Assembly (NCBI GenBank): GCA_963691815.1
Contig: OY829660.1
Location: 28,150,172-28,214,171, forward strand
Reading direction: 5' to 3'
Source: Echiichthys vipera
Taxonomy: Eukaryota; Chordata; Actinopteri; Perciformes; Trachinidae
DNA length: 64,000 bases
Shown: piece after piece, positions 34,174 through 45,195 of the stretch
Layout of the letters: every line of letters starts with the position of its first letter
How positions within the stretch are numbered: the first letter of the stretch is position 1
Translations under genes and position numbers: made by a program
Notes under the pieces: generated by a model
What the model was told of the DNA's origin: nothing
Databases searched by the model: none
The model's input: only the letters and a program-made list of their open reading frames with translations

Positions 34174-35322
34174 ATGGTGGTGACTGAGGGGTTGGAGAGA
34201 GGGAAAGAACCTAATGAGAGCATAAAGGTGGTAGTTGATCCAATGGTGGACACCCAAGAACAGGGGATGAAAAGGGCCCCTATCGGACCGGAGTCGCTGC
34301 CCCTAAACCGCCAGGCACTGGTAGAAGAACAGCAGAAAGATCAGTCACTGAACTATGCTCTGAAGATGGCAACCTGTGTTAGGGAGGCCGGGGAGGTGCC
34401 TGTAGGTTTTTTTGTTAAGGACAACATTCTGTTTCGGAAGTGGAGGCCGGCCGCACCACCTGCAAATTACGACCGGACAGTATATGAACAGGTTGTTCTG
34501 CCTTTGAGGTACCGTCAGGAGGTGATGCAACTGGCCCATGATTCCTCCTTTGGTGGTCATTTAGGCATGAAAAAGACCTGGGAACGAATCAGTCGACACT
34601 TTTATTGGCCCAGCATCAGAAAAGATGTGTAGCGGTTTTGTCGCTCCTGTCATGTGGGCCAGGTGGTTGGTAAATCTGGAAAGGCTCCACCTATTGCACC
34701 GTTGCAACCATTGCCTGTTGAGCAGGAGCCCTTTGCTCACATTATGATTGATTGTGTAGGGCCTTTTCCTAAATCAAAACGGGGCAATGAGTACCTTCTT
34801 ACCATAATGGATGTAGCCACAAGGTATCCGGAGGCTATCCCACTGAGAAGTATCAGAGCAAAGATAATAGTGGACCATTTGGTTAAGTTTTTCTCTTGGG
34901 CGGGTCTGCCAAGTACTATTCAGTCAGATAGAGGCTCTAATTTCACTTCTAAACTTATCAGCAGGTCATGTCAGAGTTAAAAATAGCACCAAAGTATTCA
35001 TCTGCGTACCATCCACAGTCACAGGGAGCTATAGAACGGTTTCAAAGCACGCTCAAGAGCATGATAAGGACATTTGTCGAAGCGCAGCCTAAGGAATGGG
35101 ATGAGGCTATACCGTTCTTATTATTTGCTGTTCGTGATGCGCCAACTGAGTCTCTGGGTTTCAGCCCTTTTGAACTCATTTTTGGTCATGAGGTAAGGGG
35201 CCCATTGCATCTGATTAAGGAACAGGTAATTGAGCCAGTGTCGCCAGGAGATGTCTTGCAATATGTAACGTTCTTTAGAAACAGGCTCCGTTCAGCCTGT
35301 GAGGTCGCAGGAAAGAACTTGG
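34174..35322 (+). pseudogene. Gypsy integrase (upstream-of-RT arrangement)
   Basis: The N-terminal linker is RQALVEEQQKDQSLNYALKM. The zinc domain has H-X6-H (LAHDSSFGGHLG) and C-X2-C (FCRSCHVGQ), with a TAG at 34630 between them. The core has the first Asp in MIDCVGPFPKSK, the second in IQSDRGSNFTS and the Glu in QGAIERFQSTLK. A shift near 34965 separates the second Asp from the Glu. The C-terminal part is cut at 35322. No RT precedes it. Confidence 0.85.
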
Positions 35323-35725
35323 TTGGACTGAGCTACTGCCGCCCCAAATTAAGCTTGAATAAAGAGTTAATAGACAATTCTGATGAACCAAAGCTTGAAG
35401 TTTGCTAATGATGCCAATGGATTTAGATATTTTATTGCAAATAACCTGAATATGATCCATCCAGCTTAGGTTCGCATCAATCAGGACTCCAAGAAAACTT
35501 GTGGATGAGAGTATTTGGGTTTTTCCTATGCTAAGACAATCAGATTGACAATGTTTTTTATTTTTTGATGTAAATATTATATTATTAGATTTTTTAATAT
35601 TGATTGAAAGTTTGTTTAATTGAAACCATTCAGAAATTATTTCCAAATAAGAATTAGCTTTGGCTATAAGTACAGAGAAATTAGTATGAGAGATGAATTA
35701 ATTGGTATCATCAGCATAAAGTATT
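35323..35725 (-). pseudogene. Non-LTR reverse transcriptase fragment
   Basis: The minus strand has LYADDTN, then WFQLNKLSINIKKSNNIIF, FLGVLIDANLSWMDHIQVIC and KISKSIGIISK. This is the palm/thumb part of a LINE RT, of a type different from the L2 and L1 copies here (jockey-like or related; not assigned). Truncated at both ends. It butts directly against the gypsy integrase. Confidence 0.75.
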
Positions 35726-36085
35726 GGGAACAGGGACGATAAAGCTGCAGCCGGGTCATTAATATCCCTGTGGCACCCCACAATGACCTTTGACCCCTTA
35801 AATCGAATCAGTTTATCCTTTAGTCCAAGTGGACATTTGTGCCACATTTAAAGAAATTCCATTCAGGGGTTCCTGAGATATCAAGTTTACAATAATGGGA
35901 CTGGCCACAGCTGGCGCTGGCATAGGAGCATAAAAATGAAGATCACACATTTTCTGCTCAGTAAGTTTTGACTACTTAAGCTCACAAAGCTCAGCAGTGT
36001 TTCCAAAGGGACTATAAAGAACAAAACCAGCATAGAGAGGCTGACTGGCTTAGTTGTAGTTGTTTCTACTATTCTAATATATTAA
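35726..36085. other. No gene recognised
   Basis: About 360 bases without a coding motif or a repeat I recognise. Flanked by the LINE RT fragment and LINE 3' ends. Confidence 0.5.
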
Positions 36086-36885
36086 CTGTCATAACATATA
36101 AGTCATATTCACATGACTATAGATATTATTATAGTTACTGTTACTTTTGTGGTTGCTTGCATCTCTTGGACTATCTTTCGGTCTGTCTTTGTGTTTTTCT
36201 GTCCATCTGTCTGTCTCTTCCCTCTTTCTCTCTCTTTTTCTTCCTCTGCAATAAGTCAAGACCAGTGGCGTGCACATACTTTTCAAAGGGCAGGGGCAAA
36301 AATTGAAATAAAGGGCACAATTAGTGCGTCTTCGCCACTGAAGAGGGCACTTAAGACATGTTTTATATGTTATACAAATGGCACATTATGTAGCTTAAAA
36401 CAGACTTACTACTAAAAAGACTACTCAGGTTAGATCCTTCCCTTAGGAAATATTATAAGTAAGCAAGGACGGAAGGTATCATCAGCATAGATGATACCCA
36501 ATTATCATGATACAATTATTCTAAGTACTGCCATAACATATAAGTCATATTCACATTACAATAGATATTATTATAGTTACTGTTACGTTTGTGGTTGCTT
36601 GCATCTCTTGAAGTGTCTCTCTGTCTGTCTTTGTCTCTTTCTGTCCACCTGTCTTTCTTTTCTCTCTTTTCTTCCTCCCCAACCGGTAAAGAGAGATGAC
36701 CGTCCTCCATCGAGCTCGGTCTGTCTGATTTTCCTGCCTGTTACTCAACGGGGGACTTGTTTGGTCTCTGTAAATCATAAATAAGTCATAGAGTGTGGTC
36801 TATACCTACCCTGTAAAGTGTCCTGAGATAACTATTGTTATGATTTGGCACTGTAAATAAAAAGTGAATTGAATTGAATTAGATT
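36086..36885 (+). repeat. Two L2-like LINE 3' ends in tandem
   Basis: The sequence CATAACATATAAGTCATATT opens two similar blocks, at 36086-36262 and 36529-36885. Both continue with TATTATTATAGTTACTGTTA and GTGGTTGCTTGCATCTCTTG. The second runs through CCCAACCGGTAAAGA and ends in the 3' tail TGTTATGATTTGGCACTGTA plus GAATTGAATTGAATT. The spacer begins CAGTGGCGTGCACA, an hAT-like end. The matching LINE 3'UTR is on the minus strand at 57840-58220. Confidence 0.75.
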
Positions 36886-37476
36886 GCTGTTAGGATCAGC
36901 ATCCATGAGAACTGTGTAGATTCAATGTTGGACTGTGAAGAACACACAGCGACATGAGTGTATTATAATGCATTTTAACACCATATCAGCACTGGATAAT
37001 CTAAACTGGTTTTGTGAGATATAGTTTGGGCTCAATATAGATCAACAAAGGGCCCAACATAAAAGTTATTGCAACAGTATGTGTCATAGTATTTTTTGGT
37101 CCTAACAATCTTCTAGAGTTTGATGTGTTTTCTTCACACAAGAGGGCTCTGTGATACAATCACACAAGGAACAATACACATTCAAACTACTTATTTGACA
37201 ACTCAAAAGAAACAGTTGTCAATGTATGATGAAGCACTGCAATATATGTGCAAGTGAAGCCTTGAGTCTTTCAGGTATAAATCAAGTCAAGTCTTTGAGG
37301 GATAAACCAAGTCAAATCTAAAGTCTTTGAGGCATAAACAAAGTCAAGTCTAATGTCTTTTAGGTATAAACCAAGTCCAGTCTCGAGTGTTTGACCTCAA
37401 ATTTTAAGGAAAGTCTCTGTGTGAGTGATTGACAAGTCTCAAGTCTTTCTGCCCATAGTGTATGTGGCAAGTGGAA
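36886..37476. other. No gene recognised
   Basis: AT-rich. It contains an irregular series of CAAGTC/AAGTCTTTGAGG phrases (about 37255-37445), which looks like a degenerate tandem repeat of roughly 50 bases. No coding signal. Confidence 0.5.
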
Positions 37477-37948
37477 CTACAGTATAATTCTTTGTTTGGC
37501 CACCTGTTTGTATATGTCAATGAGCTTGTTCTGGTCAGTTGGGATATCTCTTTCAATGCAGAGTAGCATTAGGTCAGAGAGCCTTTTTTCCCCAAACTGG
37601 TTTCTCAGTACAGTTTTAATGAGTTTCAGTTTTGAGAAGGACGGCTCTACCGAAGCCGTTGTCACTGGTATAGTCGCATACGTTTTGAGGAGCATTGTCA
37701 GACTCATAAAACTGATCATTTTCTCCAAGTGCAACTGTGACATTGTTGGAGGGGAGTGCATATGATGAGTGTAATACCTTGCGCTCAGTGATGAGGTAGG
37801 GCAGTGAAGACCTGACAGGATTGACCGAGGAGGTGTGTCATTCTTTCCCTTGAATCTTCGGTGAAGCTCATGGGAGACAGCCTGTCAAGAAAGGAAAAGA
37901 ACACCTTTCCCCGGTAGTGCTCTTCCAAGTTGTGGGCTTGGTAATCTT

Positions 37949-38330
37949 CAATTCAATTCAATTTCAATTCAATTTCAATTCAATTTTATTTATAGTGCCA
38001 ATGGCAAGAGTTGGTTCTGTCAGTGCCCTCCTCTCTCCCTTTTGTGTGAGTTTGTCTCCCTCTGTCTGTTTTTCCCTGCATGTGTCTCCCCCTTGTGTTT
38101 TGTCGTCCAGGTCCGGTAGGCGGGTTCCCCCCAGCTGCAGCCTGCTACGCTGATTACCTGAAGGAGTATATAAACCCAGAGCTGACAGGCATGCAGCACC
38201 GGACCGTTATCCTTCCCTTGGTAAACTGTTTGTCGGATTGGCTCCCGTTTCTCGTTCATTAGTTTTTGCGCTAGTCGTCGTTTGCCAGTGCAAAGAGGCT
38301 AATACAGGAGAAATATGTTCTCTTCTATTA
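37949..38330 (-). repeat. L2-like LINE 3' fragment containing an LTR-like insert
   Basis: Starts with AATTCAATTC-type repeats and TTTTATTTATAGTGCCAA. At about 38004 it breaks into sequence resembling the gypsy LTR of 44.2 kb (TTTGTCTCCCTCTGTCTGTT, then ...CCCCCTTGTGTTTTGTCGTC). LINE sequence resumes near 38282 with CAGTGCAAAGAGGCTAATAC, as at 58940. Borders are approximate. Confidence 0.65.
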
Positions 38331-38870
38331 ACTATTAGGCATATAAACTGTCACTATACTGTCAAATTATAACATTTGGAGCCCCAGTGCCCCTGTTCAC
38401 CACTGACCAGGGTTCGGCTTGAGTGGAGTTGAGCTCACCAGACCCGGAGCCACAGCTCTGTCCTCCCTGGTGGAGCACTGCCACTCCGCGGGGAGAAGGC
38501 AGGATGTGGAGTGTGCCGATGACTTGGGCTTGGCCAGCGGGACTCGGTGAGTACTGGTGCCGGAGATCCGCTGGTGATGGAGCCAGTCCGTGGCAGGGTG
38601 GTGTTGTCGGCGGCCTTTATGGTACGGTCACCACTGTACTGGAAGCTTTAAGATGGGCGAGGAGCTTCGCCGGAGTTGAGGCGACGGTGGAAAAATCGTT
38701 CTTCTCTATGAGGTCAGCCTTCAGGCCAGAGATTTTCTCCGTCAGTTTTGAGAGTCTGGGGAGACAGGACTCTCATACAGCCATCATATCGCAGCCTGTG
38801 CTGGGGTTCCGTCACCCCAGGACACAGAGCCATCACAATCTTCTGTTGCTGATTTAGAGCTTTACTTGTA
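38331..38870 (+). other. GC-rich stretch, no gene recognised
   Basis: A 144-codon plus-strand frame at 38423-38857 is rich in Trp, Arg and Pro and has no family motif. It is probably part of an unidentified repeat. I do not call it a gene. Confidence 0.4.
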
Positions 38871-40691
38871 CTTTTGAGTTATCTTTCTGCGTCTGGCTTG
38901 TCCAGGTATTTCTTCTGGCACCTCAATGCCTACTGCTTGGGCTTGCCCTTTTGCTTTTGTAAAAAGGACCTTGAACACCTATCTGTCCTCATTGCCTTTA
39001 CTCTTTGTATGACCGCAGACAGCCTTTTCAGTTCACAGAAAAAAAGGGCTGAATTGATTTGACACTCTCCACCAAAACGAGGTTGAGACAGTGGGCATCA
39101 GCGCACATTTAAAGCTTTCATGTTGTGGCTTTGAATTTGTGACTGCAGGCCATTGTATCCTCCACTCATGTTAGTGGCCCGGTCGTAGCCTTGGCCCCTG
39201 ATGTTTTCCACTTTTAATCCATTCTCCTCAAGAACTGTCATAACAACATTCTCCAATTATTTTGCTGTTATTCCACTCACATCACACACCTGATCTCCTT
39301 GATTTCCATTTGATGGACAAAACGAATAACAAAGGATACTTGCTCAACATGGGAAACATCCGTTGTCTCATCCAAGAGAATGGAGAATGTTTTTGACTCA
39401 TCCATCTCTTTGATAATTTCTCCTCTGACATATGTAGGTAGCAAGGGCACTGATTATGTCATTCTGTGTCCTGTTGGACAACAGTGATACATGGGCTGTT
39501 TCCTGTTTGGAAAGGATTTTGTTGATTTTATGAAGGTGCATTTTGATGGCGGAGTCATATTTTGAAAGTAGCTTTACAATTCTATTTATTTAATTTAATT
39601 TATTACAACTCAAGGAAATGTCCTGTATGTATTACTTTAACTGTGATCCTTGAATGCTCCATATTGTCGTGCAAGATACAGTGTAATGTCGATCAGTCTT
39701 CTCATTATCTCCAAGTTTTGTTGTCGTTTTTCCTCTCTTCTGGCTTGGCCTTTCATGTCTTCTGAAAGCTTCTTCCAGTGGTCTCTGCTTGAAGTTGCTC
39801 CACCTTACCATGCTTATCATATGTACTTCTGTTTTTTTAAGCTCCTTTTTTTTTTTCTTGCATTTTTCCAATTTTCGACTCTTTCACTCTTATACTTTTC
39901 CCTTTCATGATGGAATCACTTTCCACAGAGTATTCCAGCCAGGGACTGTCTTAATACCACTTCCTGTGGAATGAACACCCCTCAGTTTTTGGGAAACCTT
40001 CAATTGGCTGACAAGGTCCAATGCAGCAACACAACTCAAAACATTTCTCAGAGTGATCGAGGCTGTGCTTTTGAACATGTGCTAGATCAGTGGGATGTTT
40101 TAATGGAGATAAGAGAGCATAGTGGTTATTTGGTGTTGTATCATGATCTATTTTCTTTTGTTTGTCTTCAACTTCATCATCACTTCTTTCCATATGACTG
40201 TCGACAGTCTTCTCTCTGTCTTCATCATCACCATTTCCCTCTATATAATCCCCATTTCTCTTCTCTCTGTATCAGTATCTATATTCTTTGTGTCTTTAAC
40301 ATCTTCCTGCCTGATTTCATCATTATTTTCCTCTATCTGAATTGAATATATTGAACTTTGTACTGTATTGTATGATAAGTGACCCAAATGTATTATCAAA
40401 TAGTAGGCCAATGCCGTACAGCCCTACTTAACATTCTTGACTTGATTGGAGGAGAAAGGTCTATGGTTAGTCAATTCAAAGGCTTTAAAATGCAAATTTA
40501 AACATTGAGCACTATTTTTCTGTACAAATTAAGGCAAGGCAAGGCAAGGCAACTTTATTTGTATAGCACTTTTCATACACAAGGCAGACTCAAAGTGCTT
40601 CACAGCACAACATGTCATGAATTAAAATGCATTACAGAAAAACAAAGAGAGACAATAATAAAAACAGTGCGGACGTTAAAAGTGCAAAGGT

Positions 40692-42326
40692 TTAGCAGAA
40701 AGCTAAGGTGAACATAAAAGTTTTCAGTCTAGTTTTAAAAGTGGTCAGAGTGGATGAAAGTCTCACATCTTCAGGAAGTTTATTCCAGCTGTTTGTTGCA
40801 TAACGACTGAAAGACGCTTTCCCTTGATTTGAGTTTACTCTGCGAACCACTAACAGATTGGCCTCAGAGGATCTTAGTGATCTAGAAGGCTTATGTAGTG
40901 GGAGCATATCAGTGATATACTTCGGCCCTAGACCATGTAGTGATTTATATGTGAGCAGGAGGATTTTGAAATCAATTCTCTGACGTACAGGAAGCCAGTG
41001 TAATGATTTAAGAATTGGTGTAATGTGCTCAAATTTTTTGGTCTTTGTTAGAACTCTAGCAGCAGCGTTCTGAACAAGCTGTAGCTGTCTGACAGTTTTT
41101 TTGGGAAGACCTGCAAGGAGACCATTACAGTAGTCTAGCCTACTGGTAATGAAGGCATGGACAAGTTTTTCTAAGTCTTGAGCTGACATGAGCCCTCTAA
41201 GTCTTGTTACATTTTTAAGGTGATAGTAGGCCGATTTTGTTACTGATCTGATTTGACTGTCGAAATGTAAATCAGAATCCATAATAACCCCAAGATTTCT
41301 GGCTTTATTTGAGGTTTTCAGGGACAGTGATTGAAGGTGTTGGATGACTTTAAACCTTTCTTTCTTAGCACCAAAAACAATTATCTCAGTTTTATCCTCA
41401 TTTAGTTGAAGGAAATTTTGGCACATCCAGTGTTTGACTTGCTCAATGCACTGGCACAGACGATCTATGGGGCGATAGTCATTTGGTGATAGCGCTACAT
41501 AGATTTGGGTGTCATCGGCATAGCAATGGTGGTCAATGTTATTAAATTGCATTATTTGTCCTAGTGGGAGCAAGTAGATGTTAAATAAAGTCGGCCCCAA
41601 GATTGAACCTTGGGGGACTCCACACGTTACGTTGGTTTGTTCTGATACAAAGTCGCCAATGAAACAAAATAGTTCCTATCTTGTAGATATGACTTGAACC
41701 AGTTTAAGACTGTGCCTGAGAGCCCCACCCAGTTTTCCAACCTGTCCAAAAGTATTGAGTGGTCAACAGTGTCAAATGCAGCACTGAGGTCCAATAGCAT
41801 TAACACTGAAGTTTTGCCAGAGTCTGTTAAGACGGATGTCATTTATAACTTTAATAAGGGCCGTCTCGGTGCTATGAAAAGGTCGAAATCCTGACTGGAG
41901 GTTGTTGTGGCAGCCAGTAGAAGCCAAGAAGTGATTTAGTTGTTGGAGTACAACTTTCTCAATTATTTTACTTATGAATGGTAGATTTGAAATTGGTCTG
42001 TAGTTGTTGATAATAGAGGCATCTAGGCTCCGCTTTTTTAGAAGAGGTTTAATGACTGCAGTGTTGAAGGCCTTTGGGAAATTGCCAGATTGAATAGAGT
42101 TATTTACTATTTGCAATACGTCTGTTGATAGGCAGTCAAAAACATTCTTAAAGAAGTTGGTAGGTAAAGCATCAAGACAGCAGGTGGTTGGCTTTAGATC
42201 TGTCACTGTTTCCACTAGAGTTTTAGAGTCTATGGCATTAAAGCTTGCCATCATTGCTGTGTTATTTTGGCCTAAACGGGGTGGTGATACAACTTTTTTG
42301 TTCAGTATAAAATAATGCAAACTCAT
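40692..42326 (-). pseudogene. L2-like LINE reverse transcriptase and C-terminus
   Basis: Frames 42326-41772, 41842-41627 and 41600-40692 give a near-complete RT: NTAVIKPLLKK, NYRPISNLPFISKIIEK, FRPFHSTETALIKV, LLDLSAAFDTVDHSIL (first Asp), NWFKSYLQDRN and HHCYADDTQIYV (catalytic YADD). The C-terminal half has LVHAFITSRLDYCNGLL, QNAAARVLTKT and LKSLHWLPVRQRIDFKIL, ending in TFMFTLAFC. Two shifts make it inactive as it stands. Confidence 0.88.
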
Positions 42327-43560
42327 TGCATTTCTGTGTGGAATGGAGTTCGGCTGGTATTTGTGTTGGGGGGTTGGTCAGTCTGTCGACAGTTGCAAAT
42401 AGGGTTTTGGCCTTATTAGTGTTGCTGTTTATGATATTGGAGAAGAATGTTTCTCTAGCGCTTTTTAAGACTAAATTGTAGGCCTGGAGCCTCTCTTTAT
42501 AGATGTCATGGTGAATATGAAGTTTTGTATTTTGCCAGATTCGTTCAGCCTTTCTGCACTCTCTTCTCTGGGCTGTTACAACAGCAGCTTTTCTCCAGGG
42601 AGCCTTTTGCTTACCAGAAATCGTTTTAACTGTAACCGGTGCAATGACATCTATGATATTCACAATTTTGGATTTAAAGTTGTTTACAAGATCATCAGCA
42701 TGGCATGGGTTTAGAGGTGGTAGCGAGGAGATCGCATTTTTGAAGAGTACATTAGCATGTTCATTGATGTAGCGCTTTTTGACATTCTTTGATTCTGTTT
42801 GTGTCTCCGGAATTAAAGAAATATTAAAGAAAACACAGATGTGATCAGACAATGAAAGATCAGTCACAAGAACATCAGAAACATTGAGACCTTTTGTGAT
42901 AATCAGGTCCAGGGTGTGTCCTTTACAATGAGTAGCCTCTTTCACATGTTGAGACAGTTCAAATGTATCTAAAATAGTAAAAAGTTCCTTTGCACCCTTG
43001 TCATTCAAATCGTCAATATGAAAATTAAAGTCACCAGTTATAACCAGGCAGTCAAAGTCAGTGGAGATGCTAGACAATAATTCGGTAAAATCGAAAAAAT
43101 TAGCTGAGTATTTAGGTGGCCTGTAAATAATTAACAGGAGAATTTTGGGAGAGCATTTCAACACAGCGCACAGGTATTCGAATGATGTAAAATCACCAAG
43201 GGACATCTGTTTCCCCTGAAATATGTTTTTAAATATAGCATTAACCCCTCCACCCCTTTTCCCAGATCTGCATACATAAATAAAGTTATAGTTGGGGGGT
43301 GCTGTCTCGATCAGAATGCTTGCACTGTTATTTTGCTCCAGCCATGTTTCAGTTAAAAACATAAAATCAAGTTTGGAAGTGGTAATAAAATCATTGACTA
43401 AAAATGATTTGTTATTCAGAGACCTAACATTGAGCAGACCCATCCTGATAGTGTTATTGACAGGCTTCGATGTTGACTTTGATTTGGAGAGAATAGGAAT
43501 GAGATTGTTTAGGTTAGCAGGGTGTCTACGTTTCCCAATGTTCACTCTCTTAGTAGTCAC
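42262..43560 (-). pseudogene. L2-like LINE AP endonuclease and linker
   Basis: 432 codons. The endonuclease has GLLNVRSLNNKS, FLTETWLEQ (catalytic Glu), a lysine/glycine-rich SGKRGGGVN, LLIIYRPPK, VITGDFNFHIDD (catalytic Asp-Asn) and the terminal LSDHICVFF (catalytic His). A linker with APWRKAAVVTAQRREC follows, then TLFATVDRLTNPP. The frame ends at 42262 through a frameshift, while RT continues from an overlapping frame at 42326. The endonuclease itself looks complete. Confidence 0.88.
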
Positions 43561-43615
43561 AACAGGAATGTATAAGGTGCCAAGCTTTGACGTAGGCAGC
43601 CTTGGGCCCAGCTGA

Positions 43616-44157
43616 TAATGTGGTCTACTGCTGAACCCTTTTCTGTATCAGTAATATTCAGGACTGCTGTCAGGGCGGGGCGGGGTTGGCCATGAGGGGG
43701 AGGAGGAGTGAGCAGCGTCCGAGCTGGAACGAACTACTGAAGGTTGACGTCGAGGGCGTAGAGGGGGTTGACGTGAGAGGGCCGAAGTAGGGCTGAGCGT
43801 TTGTGAAGCATGCCTTCGTGGAGGGGGGGGGGTGAGAAGGGGTTGCCACTGAGATGACGCTGAGGGGGAGATCGCTGAGGTCGGTCAAGGGGGGTAAAAA
43901 TAGAGCAATTAAGCATTCTTGATCATGTTAGCATCAAATTCGCTGTGGTAATCCAAACAGGCTCTGAGTGATACAATCCTAACAGTGAGGGGTAGCCTAT
44001 AAGCCCACACATACCGCTATCATGATCTTCTCCTTTGTTTCCTTGGATCCTGTCTTTCAAAGACAAGCTGCCTTTTGCAGCAGTTTCCAGCTGGTTTTTA
44101 ACGACTTTAGGTTTTCTTTTATTTCCTGGGCATTCAGAATCTGTAATCATAAAATAT
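43616..44157. other. GC-rich stretch and unique sequence, no gene
   Basis: 43660-43890 is G-rich on the plus strand (GGGCGGGGCGGGG, GGAGGGGGGGGG) and may be the 5' untranslated end of the LINE to its left. The remainder to the target repeat at 44158 shows no recognised feature. Confidence 0.45.
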
Positions 44158-44162
44158 GCAGG

Positions 44163-44578
44163 TGTCATGATTGGATCATGACAGTCCTACTCTCCTTTTT
44201 CATTGTTTTTGTCTCCCTCTGTCGATGTTTTTCTGTATGTGCTCCCCTTTGTTCCCCTGGTTCAGTTGGTCTTCCTGGCAGGTGATTCTCGTTGGCATTG
44301 ATCACCTGCCACTCTGTATATTAAGCCGGTCCTGAGCCTCATTCGGGGCCGGATCATTATTCCACACACTCTATTCACCCAGATGACTCCCTGTGTACCT
44401 GGCCTCTTGTGTTCATGCCCCGTGTCAAGTTTGTATCAGTTTTCTTCGTGTTTGCCTTTGTTCTCTGTGCACCTTTTTTGTTAAAGTAAGTTTATTAAAT
44501 CTGTTAAAACTGACTCTTGAGTTCCGTGTCCGCATTTGGGTCCAATCCTCTTTGAATTCCCAGTCACCCCACGTGACA
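44163..44578 (+). repeat. Gypsy 5' LTR
   Basis: 416 bases from TGTCATGATT to CCCCACGTGACA. An AGTTTATTAAATC stretch near 44490 is a weak polyadenylation candidate. Two truncated copies of its first 110 bases are at 44836-44943 and 45230-45340; the last also retains the final 15 bases. Confidence 0.85.
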
Positions 44579-44673
44579 GAATGATCCGGCCCAAACATGG
44601 ACCCAGCAGACCCTCAGGTTTTTTTTTTTTTTCTCTCCGTCTGCCATTGCGGCCTGCTCGGCCAACAACTGAT

Positions 44674-44802
44674 CCAGTCGGCGGCCAGTCGACACCTCGT
44701 CCAGTCGGCGGCCCGGTCGACACCTCTTCCAGTCGGCGGTCCGGTCGACATCTCTTCCAGTCGGCGGTCCCGTCGACACCTGTTCCAGTCGGCGGCCCGG
44801 TA
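44674..44802. repeat. 28-bp tandem array, about 4.6 copies
   Basis: Units begin CCAGTCGGCGGCCCGGTCGA at 44674, 44701, 44729, 44757 and 44785 (spacing 27, then 28). The related second array is at 44942-45195. Confidence 0.95.
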
Positions 44803-44941
44803 GAGCGCCAGGAGGCGCTCGTTGAGGGGGGGTACTGTCATGATTGGATCAGGACAGTCCTACTCTCCTTTTTCATTGTTTTTGTCTCCCTCCGTCTGTG
44901 TTTTTCTGTATGTGCTCCCCTTTGTTCCCCTGGTTCAGTTG

Positions 44942-45195
44942 GTCGACACCTGTTCCAGTCGGCGGCCCGGTCGGCACCTGTTCCAGTCGGCGGCCCGGTC
45001 GGCACCACTTCCAGTCGGCGGCCCGGTCGGCACCACTTACAGTCGGCGGCCCGGTCGGCACCTCTTACAGTCGGCGGCCCGGTCGACACCTGTTCCAGTC
45101 GGCGGCCCGGTCGACACCTATTCCAGTCGGCGGCCCGGTCGACACCTCGTCCAGTCTGCGGCCCGGTCGACACCTCGTCCAGTCGGCGGCCCGGT
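44942..45195. repeat. 28-bp tandem array, about 9 copies
   Basis: Same unit as the array at 44674. The LTR fragment before it breaks exactly where LTR (GTTGGTC) and unit (CCGGTCGACACC) share GGTC. Because 28 is not a multiple of 3, three units translate as a 28-residue super-repeat (SSRRPGRH, QSAARSTP, PVGGPVDT) in every frame, so the apparent proteins here are artefacts. Confidence 0.95.

Larger units (their letters stand above)
32497..35322 (+). mobile_element. Gmr1-type Ty3/gypsy element, body (SCAN gag, protease, integrase)
   Basis: Continues the unit at 26869-27665 after the Harbinger. Order: leader, gag with coiled coil and SCAN-like capsid, a zinc knuckle, protease, then integrase directly after protease with no RT between. 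Integrase upstream of RT is the known peculiarity of Gmr1-like gypsy elements, and SCAN domains are thought to derive from their gag. Stops at 33067, 33450 and 34630, and shifts near 33245 and 34965, inactivate it. Cut at 35322 by a LINE, so RT and the 3' LTR are missing. Confidence 0.8.
37477..40193 (-). pseudogene. hAT transposase of the ZMYM/DUF4371 type, broken and invaded
   Basis: Reading down the minus strand: the N-terminal TTF-type zinc region near 40100-39900 (CIGPCQPIEGFPK, then RKWY and WLEYSV). The RNase H-like core is near 39540-39080 (KTFSILLDETTDVSHVEQVSF, a CRGQGYD-type stretch in another frame, then AHCLNLVLVES). The C-terminal dimerisation region is at 37761-37477 (TTASVEPSFSKLKLIKTVLR). 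Stops, shifts and insertions (an L2 tail and LTR-like sequence at 37.9-38.3 kb) inactivate it. Such transposases are sometimes domesticated, but this copy is clearly decayed. Confidence 0.8.
40527..43615 (-). mobile_element. L2-like LINE, nearly full-length coding
   Basis: The 3' end on the left is AAGGCAAGGCAAGGCAAGGC then AACTTTATTTGTATAGCAC, a classic tail. The minus strand codes for an AP endonuclease followed by a reverse transcriptase, with few breaks: a shift near 42270-42320 and another near 41610-41660. No clear target repeats were found. It is a different subfamily from the L2-like copies at 19 and 58 kb, judging by the tail and protein. Confidence 0.9.
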
